The notes under the pieces are model-generated. The model made no database searches. It was not told where the DNA came from and saw only the letters and a program-made list of their open reading frames with translations. Made by a program: the position numbers and the translations under genes. Below are positions 1-10,429 of a stretch of 64,000 bases of DNA, piece by piece. Within the stretch, counting starts at the first letter, position 1. Each line of letters starts with the position of its first letter. This DNA is from Fontivita pretiosa. Lineage in GTDB: Bacteria; Planctomycetota; Phycisphaerae; Tepidisphaerales; Tepidisphaeraceae. The DNA lies in the NCBI RefSeq assembly GCF_050410795.1, contig NZ_CP191258.1, positions 868,001 through 932,000 on the forward strand, read 5' to 3'.

Positions 1-1719
1 CTCCAGTTCGGCCCACTCCGCCGCCCGCGCAATCGCCGCCTCGCATCCGCCCAGCTCGTCGATCAAGCCCAGTTCCCTGGCCTGCGAAGCCAGGAAGATG
101 CGCCCACGCGCCACCTTGTCGATGTCGCGGATCTTGCCCTGACGCGTGGTCATGACACGCTGCGTGAACTGATCGTACGTCTGCTGCATCCACGTGCGGA
201 TCATTCGCCGTTGCCGCTCGTTGAATGCCTGGTTGCTGCTGAACAGGTCGGCATTGCGACCCTGGTTGAAGCTTTCGCTGCTCAGGCCGATCTTGTCGTA
301 AAGTCCCCGCAGCACAAATTTGCCCCCGACCACGCCGATCGAGCCGACGATCGCGCAGCGGTCGGCGAAGATGTAGTCCCCCGCGCAGGCCAGGTAGTAG
401 CCACCGCTGGCAGCCATCGAACCGATCGAGACGATCACCGGCTTTCTGGCATCCTGCGAGACGTGGCGAATCGCCTGCCAGATGACCTCGCTGGCCAGCG
501 CGCTGCCGCCGGGAGAGTCGATGCGAAGCACAACCGCCTTGATGTTGCTGTCCCTGGCCGCCATGCGCAGCGCCTTGCGCATCGACTCGGATCCCACCCC
601 GCCGCCGCCGAACAGGTCTGCCTCGCCATCGCCTTCACTGATCAACCCTTCGGCGTAAATCAGCGCGATGGCGGGTCTGTCGCCTGGTGGCGGCTTGCGG
701 CTTAGTTGCGCCAGCAGAATCAGCGGATTGGAAAAATCGAGCTGCGGCTTTTGCGGCTGGCCATAGTTGGGCAGAAGCTCGATCTCGTTGCCCAGCTCAT
801 CCTTCAGCAGATCTCGCAAGCCGTCCTGATCCACCAGGTGATCCACAAAGCCGCGCTGCTGCGCGACACTGGCGATCAGCATCGTCTCGTCGATCATCTG
901 CCGTACCGCACTTGCCGACAGATTGCGGCTGAGGCTGATCCCGTCAACGATCTCGGCAAACAGCGACTCGGCGATGCGACTCAATTCGCCGCGAAGCTCC
1001 TCGCTGGGCGATGTACGTGTGAATGGCTCCTCGGCGCCTTTGTACTCGCCGATCTGCACGTAGTCGGCCATCACCCCGATCTTGTCCAGCGTCCCCTTGA
1101 AGAACGTGGCCTCCAACCCGACGCCGGGGATCATGAGCTGCCCGCCCTCCAGCAGGCAGATGTTGGTCGCGCCACTGGCGATGGTGTAGCCGATGGTGTC
1201 GTAGCTGTCGGCGTAGACAAAGGTCTTCTTTCCGGCGCGGCGCAGTTCCAGCAGTGCATCGCGCAGCTCCTGCGCCTGAGCCAGGTTCATCTGCATCTCG
1301 GGCCCCAGCGTCAGCAGCACGCCGCGCACGTCTTTGTCATCTCGCGCCCGCTGCAACCGCTCGACGATCCCGCGCAGCGTCGAGCGGTCGGCACCGCCAA
1401 ACAGTGAGAAGTCGGCGGGCTTTTCCGTGACCGGCCGGGCCAGGTCGATGTACGCCACCTTCGACCGCGCCGCCTTCTGCTGTCTCATCTGCTTGAGTTT
1501 TGCAACCAGCTCGGCGGGCGTGGGGAGCTTGGTCGAGATCTGCGACGTGGGCGCGGTAGTCGGCTGCGTCGCCGCCGCGGCTTTCGACGTCGCCTGCGCC
1601 ACAACCGCACTGGGCGCCGTGGCGGCGGCGGTGCTCGCCCGGGTGGTCGGCTCTGCCCCCGCAGGATCGAGCACGCTGCCGACGAGAAGCATGAAAGCGA
1701 AGCATCGCATCAGATTCAT
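1..1719 (-). CDS. sppA: Signal peptide peptidase SppA, 67K-type (3' end cut by window)
   Basis: Serine protease of family S49, which degrades signal peptides and membrane-associated peptides on the periplasmic side. The 573 residues present start at an ATG with GGAGG six bases upstream, then a short hydrophobic signal and an Ala/Thr-rich linker (about residues 20-60). Two S49 domains follow. The N-terminal one carries the Lys of IGEYKGAEEPF (about residue 226), matching the general-base Lys of E. coli SppA. The C-terminal one carries the nucleophile Ser in AASGGYYLA (about 437) and the helix-forming GSIGVVGGKF segment. The C-terminus lies outside the window. It is paralogous to the SppA at 7670-9565 and divergent from lptD. 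Family assignment is certain; substrate is unknown. Confidence 0.93.
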   Translation of the reverse strand, partial: MNLMRCFAFMLLVGSVLDPAGAEPTTRASTAAATAPSAVVAQATSKAAAATQPTTAPTSQISTKLPTPAELVAKLKQMRQQKAARSKVAYIDLARPVTEKPADFSLFGGADRSTLRGIVERLQRARDDKDVRGVLLTLGPEMQMNLAQAQELRDALLELRRAGKKTFVYADSYDTIGYTIASGATNICLLEGGQLMIPGVGLEATFFKGTLDKIGVMADYVQIGEYKGAEEPFTRTSPSEELRGELSRIAESLFAEIVDGISLSRNLSASAVRQMIDETMLIASVAQQRGFVDHLVDQDGLRDLLKDELGNEIELLPNYGQPQKPQLDFSNPLILLAQLSRKPPPGDRPAIALIYAEGLISEGDGEADLFGGGGVGSESMRKALRMAARDSNIKAVVLRIDSPGGSALASEVIWQAIRHVSQDARKPVIVSIGSMAASGGYYLACAGDYIFADRCAIVGSIGVVGGKFVLRGLYDKIGLSSESFNQGRNADLFSSNQAFNERQRRMIRTWMQQTYDQFTQRVMTTRQGKIRDIDKVARGRIFLASQARELGLIDELGGCEAAIARAAEWAELE

Positions 1720-1830
1720 GACCGGCCTCCACTGATCGGCGCGCATCCACGAAGGGGGTTGCCGAACGACACCATGATATCGAAGCACCATCGAACACTG
1801 TTATCGGCTGATTGCAGCGATGGCGTTGGT

Positions 1831-1858
1831 TTGACGCATGGTCCTGTGCATCTATAAT
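1831..1858 (+). promoter_or_regulatory. Sigma70-type promoter of lptD
   Basis: TTGACG (1831-1836), a 16-base spacer, then a perfect TATAAT (1853-1858). Transcription would start near 1865, giving a leader of about 75 bases before the GTG start at 1940. An in-frame ATG at 1838 lies inside this promoter and so cannot be the lptD start. Confidence 0.75.
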
Positions 1859-1939
1859 GCCCGCCAGCCTCGGGCGTTGCAGCGAATCAGGCATTGCGCC
1901 GCGCGGGGAATCGGGCAGCTTGTGGGAAGGAGCCGGATC

Positions 1940-4939
1940 GTGCCTCTGGGGCCAACCGCCCATGCACCAGCGCTGACGCGGATTCTTGCCCCGCCCCGCT
2001 GCCTGACGCTGCTGATCACGCTGCTGTTGTTGATTCCCGTCGCATCCGTCACAGCCCAGTATCAGCCGCCCAGCGATTACCTGCTGATCACCGCCGATCG
2101 CGCCTACACCTGGACCGAAGGCTCGACCAACGTCGTGCAGCTCCAGGGACCGCTCACGATCCAGACCGACCGGGCCGTGCTCAGCGCCGATCGCGCCGTC
2201 ATCTGGCTCACCCCCCTGCCCGGAACCGTGCTCGACGAGCAACGGGCCGAAATCGCGCTGCTCGGCAACGCCAGACTCGAACAACCTCAGCAACAGGTGC
2301 TGCGCAGCGGCGAAGTGCTGTTCGTGGAAACGCAGGTTCGCGGCACGATTCGCATCACCGCCAACGCGCGCATCGCCCAGAACCTGTCCGACACCGATCT
2401 GTATCGCGATGCCTCCAGCCTGCGGCCGCTGCAACGCCTGGCCCCGGGCGCCCGGCCCCCACCGGAACAATGGATGATCCAGCGTCCGTGGCTGGTGCCG
2501 CAAATGCCCCCACCGCCTGCCACGGCGCCGACCACCCGGCCGGTCCGTCCCTCTCCGCCGGTCAGCTTCCGCTTTCAAAATGCCCAGACCGTGCAGACCC
2601 CCGAAGACCGGGTTGCGCTGGTGCTGTCCGGCGACGTGCTGCTGATGCAGACCGACGACAATGGCGACCGGCTCGAATTGCGCGCCGATCGCGCCGTGCT
2701 CTTTACGCCGCTGCGATCCCTGCGCGAGCTTGGCCAGCCCGGGCAGTTCAAGACCATCGAACAGGCCATCACCGCCGCCTACCTCGAAGGGGATGTGCGG
2801 ATTGTGCTCACGCCCCGGCCCGGGCGAAGCCGGCTGGGCGAGCAGCGGCTTCGGGCGCAACGCGTTTACTACGATTTCACCACCGACCGGGCCGTGCTGA
2901 CCGACGCCGTACTGCATACCATCGAGCCGCAGCGGCAGATCCCCGTGGTCGTCCGCGCCCACAAGGTGCGACAGCTCTCCCGCGGCGAATACCGCGCCGA
3001 AAAGCTCACCCTCTCCACCAGCAGCTTCGCCGTGCCGTCCTACAGCATCTATTCCGATCGCGCCTACATCCGCCAGTACGACACCGGCGACCCGCGACTC
3101 GGGCAGCGCACCATCTTCGACGCCCGGCACAACTTCATCGAACTGTACGATGTGCCGGTGTTCTACTGGCCGTGGGTGGCTGGAGCGATCACCGAGCATG
3201 GGTTTCCGCTGCGCGAGCTGATGTTCGGCAGCTCGCGTGGCTTTGGGCCGGGCGTACGCACCCGATGGGGCCTGTTTGAGTCGATCGGTCGCCCACCGCC
3301 GCAGGATCTGGACCTCAGCTATCGCCTGGACTATTTCAACGATCGCGGGCCGGCCGCGGGGCTGGACGCCGAGTACGGCGGCGGATTCGTCACCGAAACC
3401 ACCAAGCAACCCTGGAACTTCCAGGGCGATTTCACCACCTACTTCGTCTTCAATGACGACGGTGAAGACCGTCTGGGGCGGCGACGCGTGCAGCAGGACG
3501 GCGACCTGCGATACCGCGCGCTCTGGAAGCATCAGCACTTCTTTCCTGACAACTGGCAGGTGCAGCTTCGCGCCGGTCTGGTCTCCGATCCCACGTTCCT
3601 CGAGGAATGGTTCCAGCAGGAATTCGAGGAAGGCGACCCGCACGACCTGTCGCTGTACCTCAAGCGGCAGCAACAGAGCCAGGCGATGACGTTCCTGCTC
3701 CAGACCCAGCCCAACGACATCGTCACCACCTCCGATTCGCTTCAGGAGAACTTCGAGGTGGCGCGACTGCCGGAGCTGGGCTACTATCGCATCGGCCAGA
3801 GCCTCGGCCAGGATGATCGCTTCACGTTTTTCAGCGCCAACACGCTCTCGGCGCTTCGGTTTGATTCCAGCAACGCCGAGTTTGCCGAGATGGGCTTTCG
3901 CCGGGCTCGGGATCCGTTTCCGCCGGGCCGGCCGGCGGGATTCCCCTCCGTCGGGCAGACCGGGATCGACAGCGACACCACCTACCGGGCTGATCTGCGG
4001 CAGGAGATCGACGCCCCGTTCTCCGCCGGGCCATTGCGGATCGTGCCGTACATCATGGGGCGTTACACGCCCTACACCGATTCGCCGGACGGATCCAATG
4101 CCGACCGGCTGTTCGTCGGCACAGGCGTGCGCATGACCACCGCCTTCTGGCGCGTCGATGACACCGCGCGCAACAACCTGCTCGACATCCATCGCCTGCG
4201 GCACGTGATCGAGCCGGAGCTGCACGCCTTCACCAGTGCCGCCACCGAGGATCGCTCCAGCCTGTTCATCTACGACGAGCCGGTTGATGCAATCAACGAC
4301 GTCAGCGCGGTTCAGCTTGCCCTGCACCAGCGATGGCAGACCAAGCGTGGCGGCGCGGGGCGGTGGCGCAGCGTCGATTTCTTCACGCTCAACACCGAGC
4401 TGAACCTCTTCGCCAACCAGCCCTCCGAGGCTCAGCTCGCCCCCACCGGCTTCCGTGGGCTGTTTTTCCCGAGCCTGCCCGAAGCGTCAATCCCGCGAAA
4501 CAGCGCCAACGCCGACGCCCTGTGGCGAATCAGCGACACCACCGCCGTGCTCGCCGACGCACAGTACAATCTGGATGAGCTGACGCTGGCGACGACATCG
4601 ATCGGGCTGGCGGTGCAGCGGGAATCACGCGTCAGCTACTTCGTGGGCACTCGCTACATCGGCGAACTGAACTCCACCATCGCCACCCTGGCCGCCAACT
4701 ACATCATCAGTCCCAAATACCAGCTTCGCTTCTCGCAAAGCTATCGGCTCAACCAGAACCAGAACCAGAACATGAGCGTCACGCTCACCCGGCGATTCGA
4801 CCGCTTCTTCATGACCTTCACGTTCTTCTACGACGCGATCGATGACGAGAGCGGCTTCCGCTTCGGCCTGTTTCCCGAGGGGCTGGGCTATGGCCTGACT
4901 TCCGATCAGTTCCAGCGCGTCTTCGGCGGCGAGCAGTAG
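1940..4939 (+). CDS. lptD: LPS-assembly protein LptD / OstA-like outer-membrane protein
   Basis: About 999 residues. The protein is expected to insert LPS into the outer leaflet together with LptE. The GTG start is chosen because GGGAAGGAG sits seven bases upstream and the promoter excludes the earlier ATG. A signal peptide (hydrophobic run LTLLITLLLLIPVASVTAQ) is followed by repeated OstA-type beta strands (repeats of the DRAVL/ADRAV kind, about residues 50-350). A long C-terminal region rich in aromatic beta strands (YRADLRQEI, FVGTRYIG, YQLRFSQSYRLNQNQ) looks like a barrel. A Pro-rich insert lies near residues 170-200. E. coli LptD is about 784 residues, so this one is long, as is common in planctomycetes. 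LPS genes at 14.5-18 kb support the role. LptD versus a general OstA-family paralogue cannot be separated by eye. Confidence 0.8.
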   Translation: MPLGPTAHAPALTRILAPPRCLTLLITLLLLIPVASVTAQYQPPSDYLLITADRAYTWTEGSTNVVQLQGPLTIQTDRAVLSADRAVIWLTPLPGTVLDEQRAEIALLGNARLEQPQQQVLRSGEVLFVETQVRGTIRITANARIAQNLSDTDLYRDASSLRPLQRLAPGARPPPEQWMIQRPWLVPQMPPPPATAPTTRPVRPSPPVSFRFQNAQTVQTPEDRVALVLSGDVLLMQTDDNGDRLELRADRAVLFTPLRSLRELGQPGQFKTIEQAITAAYLEGDVRIVLTPRPGRSRLGEQRLRAQRVYYDFTTDRAVLTDAVLHTIEPQRQIPVVVRAHKVRQLSRGEYRAEKLTLSTSSFAVPSYSIYSDRAYIRQYDTGDPRLGQRTIFDARHNFIELYDVPVFYWPWVAGAITEHGFPLRELMFGSSRGFGPGVRTRWGLFESIGRPPPQDLDLSYRLDYFNDRGPAAGLDAEYGGGFVTETTKQPWNFQGDFTTYFVFNDDGEDRLGRRRVQQDGDLRYRALWKHQHFFPDNWQVQLRAGLVSDPTFLEEWFQQEFEEGDPHDLSLYLKRQQQSQAMTFLLQTQPNDIVTTSDSLQENFEVARLPELGYYRIGQSLGQDDRFTFFSANTLSALRFDSSNAEFAEMGFRRARDPFPPGRPAGFPSVGQTGIDSDTTYRADLRQEIDAPFSAGPLRIVPYIMGRYTPYTDSPDGSNADRLFVGTGVRMTTAFWRVDDTARNNLLDIHRLRHVIEPELHAFTSAATEDRSSLFIYDEPVDAINDVSAVQLALHQRWQTKRGGAGRWRSVDFFTLNTELNLFANQPSEAQLAPTGFRGLFFPSLPEASIPRNSANADALWRISDTTAVLADAQYNLDELTLATTSIGLAVQRESRVSYFVGTRYIGELNSTIATLAANYIISPKYQLRFSQSYRLNQNQNQNMSVTLTRRFDRFFMTFTFFYDAIDDESGFRFGLFPEGLGYGLTSDQFQRVFGGEQ

Positions 4940-4953
4940 CCCTCTTGGCGATT

Positions 4954-5778
4954 TCAGAACGGCACGTCAGGATTTTCCCTGAGCACTCTTTGACGGTATT
5001 TCAGAATCATTCGATCCACCAGACCGGGCACAAGCGTCCCCAGTCCGAATGCCCACCGCGCCGCCGCGTACGGCCAAAGCTCCGCCACCGGACGCTCGAT
5101 CGCCCGCACCATCTTTCGCGCCACCAGCTCAACCGGCTGTCGCACCGGACTTGCCGGCATGCGGATATGTCCGGCCGCCTCCGCCACCCGACCGAATTCC
5201 GTCCCCGTCTGGATCGGATGCACGCTGGTCACCGCGATCCGGCAGGGCATCAACTCCACCCGCAACGCCTCGGCGATCGAAAGCTGCGCCGCCTTGGTCG
5301 CGCAATACGCCCCCATGAACACGATCGCCCGCCGGGCCACCGACGACGAAACGATCATCACCTGCCCCCGATATCCATCCCGCACGCCCTGCCTGAGCAT
5401 GACCGGCACGGCAAAGTGAATGCAGTCGGTGGTGCCGAAGAAATTGGTGGCGAAGATGTCGCGCATCTGCTGCGGCGACGTTGCCTCCACGCTCTGGTAG
5501 ATACCATACCCGGCGTTGCACACGAGCGTGTCGATGCGACCGAAGTGCTGCGCGGCGCGGTCGATGAGCGATCGGCACTCGTCGGGTTTGGATACGTCGG
5601 TTTGGACGACCAGATGCGATCCGCCCAGGGCGCGGTTCAGCTCTTCCAGCCGCTCGAGTCGTCGCGCCGCAAGAACCAGCCGCGCGCCGCGAATGGCGAG
5701 CAGCCGCGCCAGCGCCTGCCCGATCCCCGCGCTGGCTCCTGTGATGACAACTACCATATCCTCGAGCGTCCGTGGCAT
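4954..5778 (-). CDS. Short-chain dehydrogenase/reductase (SDR)
   Basis: A 274-residue classical SDR with a Rossmann fold. The nucleotide-binding motif TGASAGIG is near residue 12. An acidic/Arg pattern after beta-2 (AARRLERLEEL) favours NADP(H). The NAG motif reads CNAGYG, the catalytic Ser is in IVSSSVA, and the YxxxK pair is YCATK. The start at MPRTLEDM is chosen because the fold begins right after it; no strong ribosome-binding site is visible. A C-terminal extension of about 60 residues with a hydrophobic patch (ARWAFGLGTLVPGLVDRMIL) resembles membrane-associated SDRs. It converges on lptD with a 14-base gap. The substrate cannot be inferred. Confidence 0.88.
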   Translation of the reverse strand: MPRTLEDMVVVITGASAGIGQALARLLAIRGARLVLAARRLERLEELNRALGGSHLVVQTDVSKPDECRSLIDRAAQHFGRIDTLVCNAGYGIYQSVEATSPQQMRDIFATNFFGTTDCIHFAVPVMLRQGVRDGYRGQVMIVSSSVARRAIVFMGAYCATKAAQLSIAEALRVELMPCRIAVTSVHPIQTGTEFGRVAEAAGHIRMPASPVRQPVELVARKMVRAIERPVAELWPYAAARWAFGLGTLVPGLVDRMILKYRQRVLRENPDVPF

Positions 5779-5861
5779 GATTGCGGCCAAGCGAGTATCT
5801 TGTCTGGTGTCGTTTGTCCTCGGTTTTTCGTGGACTGTGCACTGATTACTGCCCACTACTC

Positions 5862-6470
5862 ATGTTCACCGGCATTGTCGAACGCACCGTGAAAGTCGTC
5901 TCCGTCGCCGACGGGCCGATGTTTCGTCGGCTGGTCATCGCCGCCGACTGGGACGATGTCAAGCTTGGCGACAGCATCGCGATCAATGGCGTGTGCCTTA
6001 CCGTCGCCGAGCTCGACCGCGCCAAGGGCACCATCGGGTTCGACGTCATCAAGGAGACCCTGGACAAGACGAATCTGGGCGTGCTTCAACCCGGCGATGA
6101 AGTGAACGTCGAGCGATCCCTGCGTGCCGGAGACCGCATCGACGGGCATTTCGTGCAGGGACACGTGGACGGCACCGGCGTGCTGATATCGCAGGTCCAC
6201 AGCGAATCGGAAGTTCGTCTCACGATCCAGGCGCCGCAGTACCTGGCCAGGTTCCTGGCCCCCAAAGGCTCGATCGCCGTCGATGGCGTGAGCTTGACCA
6301 TCGCCAGCGTCAGTGGCAACGTCTTTGACGTCGCGTTGATCCCCACGACCCTCCGCCTGACCACCCTGGGCACGCGACCCATCGGCTGGCGATTCAACCT
6401 CGAGGCCGACATCCTCAGCAAAACCATCGTGCATTACCTGGAACAGCGTCTGGGAACCGCCCCGCAGTGA
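5862..6470 (+). CDS. ribE: Riboflavin synthase, alpha subunit
   Basis: A 202-residue enzyme that dismutates two 6,7-dimethyl-8-ribityllumazines to riboflavin. It starts with the hallmark MFTGIVE. Two lumazine-binding barrels are visible: the first with GVCLTV and the second with GHVDGTG and the parallel GVSLTI, as expected from the internal duplication. Length matches the family (about 200-220). An open frame continues upstream of the ATG but lacks family similarity. It stands alone here, with no other rib genes, and converges on metK with 15 bases between stops, so the two transcripts probably overlap at their 3' ends. Confidence 0.96.
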   Translation: MFTGIVERTVKVVSVADGPMFRRLVIAADWDDVKLGDSIAINGVCLTVAELDRAKGTIGFDVIKETLDKTNLGVLQPGDEVNVERSLRAGDRIDGHFVQGHVDGTGVLISQVHSESEVRLTIQAPQYLARFLAPKGSIAVDGVSLTIASVSGNVFDVALIPTTLRLTTLGTRPIGWRFNLEADILSKTIVHYLEQRLGTAPQ

Positions 6471-6485
6471 TTCGCCGACACCCAA

Positions 6486-7580
<1,095 letters not shown>

Positions 7581-7669
7581 GGTCTGCTCCTGTGTCCGTG
7601 CGCAATCCTGCGCCTCGCCGAGTCAGGCAAAAACACGGCCATGCAACTCATGCACTTCAGCTCCGTCGA

Positions 7670-9565
7670 TTAATCCTCCACGACCATCGGCGGCATCATG
7701 AGGACCACGCCTTCGTCCTGAAGCGTGGTCATCTGCACGAACGCCTCTCGTACCGCGGCGATGCGCTGCGGGTCCATGCCGGCCAGATGCGGCAGGGCCA
7801 AATCCCACAGCGATGGCGTGCGGACGCCGAAGTTGCCAGCGCGGAGCAGGCCTCTGGAATCGTCATTCTCGGCGCCGGTCAGCTCGGCGATGAGTTGTTC
7901 AATAAAGTTCTTGGGCTCGGGCACGACGCGAACGTCGTAGTCCTTGATCGACGCCTGCCCCGCCGCGTACGCAATCGCATCCTGGAGCGTGCCGATCTTG
8001 TCCACCAGTCCCAGTTCCAGCGCCTGCTGCCCGGTGTAGACGCGACCACCGGCAAGGTCTTCAAGGTTCTTCTTCAGTCGCGAGCCACGGATTTCGCGCA
8101 CGTGCCCCTTGAAAACCTCATAGATCTCGTTCATCCATGACTGGATCTTCTGACGTTCCTCGTCGGAGAACGGCGCCGCCGTCGCCAGGATGCCCGCATG
8201 CCTGCCGCGGGCGTAGGACTTCCACGTCACCCCCACCTTCCTCCACATCTCGGTGGTCACCAGCTTGCCGGCCACCACACCGATCGAGCCGGTGATCGTG
8301 CTGGAGTCGGCGAAAATGATGTCCGACCCGCAGGCGACGTAGTACCCCCCGCTGCCGGCCACATTCCCCATCGACACCACCAGCGGCTTTCGCGCTTTCA
8401 CTCGACGAGTCCCATCGAGGATGATCTCGCTGGCCACGGCGCTGCCTCCGGGAGAGTTGATCCGCAGCACCACCGCTTTGATCGAGTCATCATTGGCCGC
8501 CTCGTCCAGGGCTTTGCGGATTTCAGTGCTGGTGGCGACCCTGTCAGCGGCGCTCAGCGGCGAAGGATCCCTGGACCCCAGCACGATCGGCCCCTCGACG
8601 TACACCACGCCCACCGCGTCTTTGGCTGCCTTGCCCTTCCTGGCCGCCGACATCGCCTCGCCCCACATCTTGAAGATCGCAAACGGCGAAGACAGATCCA
8701 TCTGCGGCTTCTTCTTCTGACCGTATTTCTTCTCGAACGTGACGTCCGATCCATATTTGCTCTTGAGCATCTCCTGGAACTGCTGGCGATGCTCCACCGC
8801 GTCGATCATGCCCAGCCCACGCGCTTTCTCGGCAGAATATGGCCCGTTGTCGATCCACGTCTTCACCTGCTCAGGACTGACGTTTCGCCCCCGGGCGATC
8901 AGCTCGATCAGCGTGGCGTAGACCCCGTCCAGCAGCCAGTTGGTCATCTCCTCGGCCTGGGGGCTGGGGCCCTCGCGCATGAAGATTTCCGCTGCACTTT
9001 TGTATTCCCCGCAGGTCATGAAGTCGGGCGTGACGCTGATCTTGTTCAGCAGTCCGCGTACAAACGGCTGTTCGACGAAGATGCCGGTGATCCACAAGTC
9101 CCCCGTGGGCACGACGCTCAGCCGCGTGGCGCCGCAGAACAGGGCATACTTGCCGAGCGTCAATGAATCGGCGTGGACGTACACGTCCTTGCCCGCATCC
9201 CGAAGCTGCTTGATCGCCTGACGGATCTCTTCGATCTGCGCGATCCCCAGCGATCCGCCCTCGTCCAGCAGCACCACCGCCCGGACCGACTCATCAGCGG
9301 CCGCCTGCTTCATCTGCTCGACGAGCTGTCGCAGCGAGATTCCCGGCGGACCGAACAGCGCCAGTGTGGGGTCTGCCGGCGATTCGGTGATTTCGCCGCG
9401 GAGTTGAAAGACGGGGATCACGTTCTGTGCGGCCTGCGTTTTGCCAGGCGCGGTCGGCGCAGGCGCGGTTGGCGCAGGCGACGTCACCTGAGCGCCCGCC
9501 CGCGGCGATTGGACCAACAGCACAACCGCCATCACACACACCCATCCCACGGTTCTTCGCCACAT
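7670..9565 (-). CDS. sppA: Signal peptide peptidase SppA, 67K-type (second copy)
   Basis: A 631-residue S49 serine peptidase. The start at MWRRTVGWV has AGGAG seven bases upstream, and a signal peptide (CVMAVVLLVQSPRAGAQ) follows. A Pro/Ala-rich linker leads into the two tandem S49 domains. The catalytic Lys is in CGEYKSAAEIF (about residue 188) and the nucleophile Ser in VAGSGGYYVA (about 403), with the substrate-pocket strand SSTITGSIGVVAGK. A further 80 residues follow the second domain. It is likely transcribed in the same direction as the lipoprotein gene 70 bases upstream. Together with the copy at 1-1719 it makes two long SppA proteins within 10 kb. Confidence 0.93.
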   Translation of the reverse strand: MWRRTVGWVCVMAVVLLVQSPRAGAQVTSPAPTAPAPTAPGKTQAAQNVIPVFQLRGEITESPADPTLALFGPPGISLRQLVEQMKQAAADESVRAVVLLDEGGSLGIAQIEEIRQAIKQLRDAGKDVYVHADSLTLGKYALFCGATRLSVVPTGDLWITGIFVEQPFVRGLLNKISVTPDFMTCGEYKSAAEIFMREGPSPQAEEMTNWLLDGVYATLIELIARGRNVSPEQVKTWIDNGPYSAEKARGLGMIDAVEHRQQFQEMLKSKYGSDVTFEKKYGQKKKPQMDLSSPFAIFKMWGEAMSAARKGKAAKDAVGVVYVEGPIVLGSRDPSPLSAADRVATSTEIRKALDEAANDDSIKAVVLRINSPGGSAVASEIILDGTRRVKARKPLVVSMGNVAGSGGYYVACGSDIIFADSSTITGSIGVVAGKLVTTEMWRKVGVTWKSYARGRHAGILATAAPFSDEERQKIQSWMNEIYEVFKGHVREIRGSRLKKNLEDLAGGRVYTGQQALELGLVDKIGTLQDAIAYAAGQASIKDYDVRVVPEPKNFIEQLIAELTGAENDDSRGLLRAGNFGVRTPSLWDLALPHLAGMDPQRIAAVREAFVQMTTLQDEGVVLMMPPMVVED

Positions 9566-9635
9566 GGTCCAGCTCCTCGCGTGATTGAGTTTTGCGACCC
9601 ACCCGGCAACGGTCGCCATGCGCGCCGGTCGCCCG

Positions 9636-10298
9636 CTACGGCGACTCTCCGGGCCTGAGCTTCCGCACGAACGCTGCCGTGTAGAAATACTCGTCCTCCA
9701 CCACCGTCATCGGTACCCAGGTTGTGGAGGTGTCGGTGCGGACGATGGTTCGCGGCCCACGCCCGCCACGCCCGCCCGGCACCGTCACATAACTGTGCGA
9801 ATAGGTCGTCAGCGGACGATCGATCGTCCGCGCGACCTTCCCGGCATAGTCTGCTGCAACGATTACGTAATCGGCGCCTATTTTCTTCGCGAATTTTTCG
9901 AGTCGGGGGTCGCGCGGGCTGAGTTTCTCAAAGGATTTGAACTCCGACCAGCCCAGTATTTCCACTTCGTCGCCACGCTCCTGAAGCTGCAACGCCTCCA
10001 GCAGCCGGTTCTTCGCGGCCAGGCGCTCCTGCGGCGGCAGGTCCTGCGGGGCGGTGGTGCTGGCCACGCGACGCTGGCGCTCGGCCTGGGCGTATTGCTG
10101 CAACCGCTGCGGCTCGACCGTGCGGATCTGCACCGACTGAGTCGGCGCAAACTTCCGCCCCTCCAGCGCGGGATTCGGCTCGAAGTTGCTTTGCCACGGG
10201 CTGGCGCAGCCCCCCGCCAGCAATGCGATCGACGCCAACAGGATCCACCCCGCCAATCCACCTGACCAGAACCTCAACAACCCCGACTTGCAGCGCAT
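9636..10298 (-). CDS. Putative lipoprotein, unknown function
   Basis: A 220-residue predicted lipoprotein that I do not recognise. The start at MRCKSGLLRFW has GGAGAG seven bases upstream. A signal with lipobox LAGGC is followed by a charged, Gln-rich helical segment (RLQQYAQAERQRR to LLEALQLQERGD). A conserved-looking alpha/beta part then reads IGADYVIVAADYAGKVARTIDRP, and the tail has Gly/Arg-rich and aromatic segments (GGRGGRGPRT, DEYFYTAAFV). The segment KFAKKIGADYVIV recalls lipoproteins that test for an identity at a given address, but this is not evidence of function. It lies directly upstream of sppA on the same strand. Confidence 0.7.
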   Translation of the reverse strand: MRCKSGLLRFWSGGLAGWILLASIALLAGGCASPWQSNFEPNPALEGRKFAPTQSVQIRTVEPQRLQQYAQAERQRRVASTTAPQDLPPQERLAAKNRLLEALQLQERGDEVEILGWSEFKSFEKLSPRDPRLEKFAKKIGADYVIVAADYAGKVARTIDRPLTTYSHSYVTVPGGRGGRGPRTIVRTDTSTTWVPMTVVEDEYFYTAAFVRKLRPGESP

Positions 10299-10429
10299 AG
10301 CGCGACTCTCCGATCCCCCCAACGGCGGGCATTGTACCTGCCGACGCCCCGCCCCGTGAACGCCGACGTTGCAGGGACGGCGTCCAAACTACGGGCTGGG
10401 CGCTGCGCCGGGTCGCCTGCTCGGCAGGC

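Noticed and set aside
1838..1939. An upstream ATG for lptD.
   Set aside because: The ATG lies between the -35 and -10 of the promoter and cannot be on the transcript; the GTG at 1940 has a strong ribosome-binding site.
1337..4327. A 996-codon open frame on the minus strand, opposite lptD and across the 5' part of sppA.
   Set aside because: No protein family, no signal or motif; it is antisense to two well-supported genes and arises from the strong codon bias of GC-rich DNA.
7581..7669. Possible SAM riboswitch upstream of metK.
   Set aside because: No SAM-box, SAM-II, SAM-III or SAM-IV sequence blocks could be seen in this 89-base gap.
10415..10429. A 6-bp GC hairpin next to the thiC stop.
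   Set aside because: Stem is short, loop is three bases and there is no U-run; such hairpins are frequent by chance in GC-rich DNA.
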